NCBI GenBank assembly: GCA_005799205.1
Contig: SYHM01000016.1
Coordinates: 1-6,983 of the forward strand
DNA length: 6,983 nt
Reading direction: 5' to 3'
DNA from: Planctomycetia bacterium
GTDB lineage: Bacteria; Planctomycetota; Phycisphaerae; Phycisphaerales; SM1A02
Shown: positions 6,332-6,983 of the stretch, one piece after another
How the letters are laid out: every line of letters begins with the position of its first letter
How positions within the stretch are numbered: position 1 is the stretch's first letter
The notes under the pieces: generated by a model
Told to the model about the DNA's origin: nothing
Seen by the model: only the letters and a program-made list of their open reading frames with translations
The model's database searches: none
Program-made: the position numbers and the translations under genes

Positions 6332-6983
6332 TCATTTCGGTGATTTCGACAGAGTGGCTTCCCACTCGCGAGTGTTTTGAAGCGCCGAAGCGATCGTATC
6401 GGATGCCCTCCGCAGCAACAGTTGTTTGAGTTCAGGATCGCACCAGTCTGCAGGTACTTGTTGATCAAGGTAGTCGGCCACGAACGCGGCGCGCCATTCT
6501 GCAGGACCAAAGTCCTTCTCATTCGTGAACGGCCTGCCAGTGCAATCCGTTGAGATGCCGATGAAGTGATCGATGGCCGTCCAGAGCGCGATACCAGTCG
6601 CGCCCGCCTCGACGCACGGCGCCACCTGATCGTCGAGAAACTCACTCCTCGAAATCACTCGGCAAAAACGAGCTCGCCCGCCAGGGGTCCAGTATGGCGA
6701 GAGTGTCGGAATCACCGGCTTTCCATTTGCCATGAGTGCAGCAAGCCCGACTTGAGCAGTCCGCCACGCACGGCCCTCGTGAACAATTGTGTTTCGCTGA
6801 TCCTCTGGAAAGACCACTGGGTCGTACTTCGGATAGACCGTTGGACTGACCCAATCAAGTTCACGAACCAGCGCCGCATACGTCGCGGTCGCCCGCTCGA
6901 GGGCGGCGCGTTTCGCGTCGGCGGTCGCAGTAAACCATCCATTCTTGTCGAGCCAGTAGGGAAGCCATGGGACGCCGTAGTAA
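6332..6983 (-). CDS. TIM-barrel hydrolase-like protein, C-terminal part, resembling hyaluronidase-type (GH56-like) folds (5' end outside window)
   Basis: About 216 residues are visible, and the open frame continues past the right edge, so the N-terminus is missing. The GTG at 6817 is internal: the frame upstream reads sensibly as YYGVPWLPYWLDKNGW at the edge, then LDWVSPTVYPKYDP. Downstream come KPVIPTLSPYWTPGG, FLDDQVAPCVEAGATGIALWT and a hydrophilic helical tail. Alternating strand and helix segments ending in a GATGIALW strand suggest the last strands of a beta/alpha barrel. The order 'YYG.P', 'VSPTVYP', 'PV.P...PYW' and 'AGATGIALW' recalls the C-terminal half of GH56 hyaluronidase-like proteins. 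That is a pattern-level resemblance only. The catalytic acidic pair of such enzymes would lie in the unseen part. Whether the protein is secreted cannot be judged without the N-terminus. It precedes hisH by 34 bases on the same strand and is probably cotranscribed. A role in trimming or binding the cluster's glycan is a guess. Confidence 0.72.
   Translation of the reverse strand, partial: YYGVPWLPYWLDKNGWFTATADAKRAALERATATYAALVRELDWVSPTVYPKYDPVVFPEDQRNTIVHEGRAWRTAQVGLAALMANGKPVIPTLSPYWTPGGRARFCRVISRSEFLDDQVAPCVEAGATGIALWTAIDHFIGISTDCTGRPFTNEKDFGPAEWRAAFVADYLDQQVPADWCDPELKQLLLRRASDTIASALQNTREWEATLSKSPK

Noticed and set aside
6298..6645. N-terminal extension of the HisH-like frame up to 6645
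   Set aside because: The extra 116 residues are basic and low in domain character and overlap the real upstream gene in another frame. A Shine-Dalgarno site and the family N-terminus support the ATG at 6297.

Overview
This is a bacterial surface-polysaccharide (glycan) gene cluster. A glycosyltransferase fragment on the plus strand runs in from the left edge (2-457). It faces a tightly packed minus-strand operon that fills the rest of the window. In transcription order, right to left, the operon reads: partial TIM-barrel hydrolase-like protein (6983-6332), HisH-type glutaminase (6297-5677), HisF-type partner (5683-4919), WbpG-type N-acetyl-sugar amidotransferase (4922-3792), GT-B glycosyltransferase (3771-2665), Gfo/Idh/MocA sugar oxidoreductase (2668-1592) and DegT/DnrJ-type sugar aminotransferase (1599-466). 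No stretch over 300 bases is free of genes. The two largest gaps between operon genes are 34 and 20 bases; the other junctions overlap by 4 to 8 bases.

The central theme is nitrogen-rich sugar synthesis. The HisH/HisF/WbpG-type trio matches the set used in Pseudomonas aeruginosa O5-type LPS, and in some nonulosonic-acid pathways, to turn an N-acetyl (acetamido) group into an acetamidino group. HisH releases ammonia from glutamine, HisF passes it on, and the PP-loop enzyme uses ATP to activate the sugar amide. The oxidoreductase and aminotransferase downstream fit the preceding steps, in which a sugar hydroxyl is oxidised to a ketone and then transaminated. The N-acetyltransferase, epimerase and any nonulosonate synthase that a full pathway needs are not in the window, so the exact sugar is unknown. 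The two glycosyltransferases, one at each side of the oxidoreductase/aminotransferase pair, are clear paralogues and probably add related sugars to the growing glycan.

The HisF-like protein has lost the first catalytic aspartate of true histidine-pathway HisF (Leu at position 11) but keeps the second (Asp130). This supports a role outside histidine synthesis.

The DNA is moderately GC-rich with dense, ordinary bacterial coding. The gene set suggests a bacterium that decorates its envelope with LPS, capsule or a glycosylated surface layer, but nothing here fixes the phylum. No RNA genes, mobile elements, CRISPR arrays, promoters or convincing terminators were seen. The system type is known; the points of interest are specific residue changes, the unusual first gene and the paralogous glycosyltransferases.
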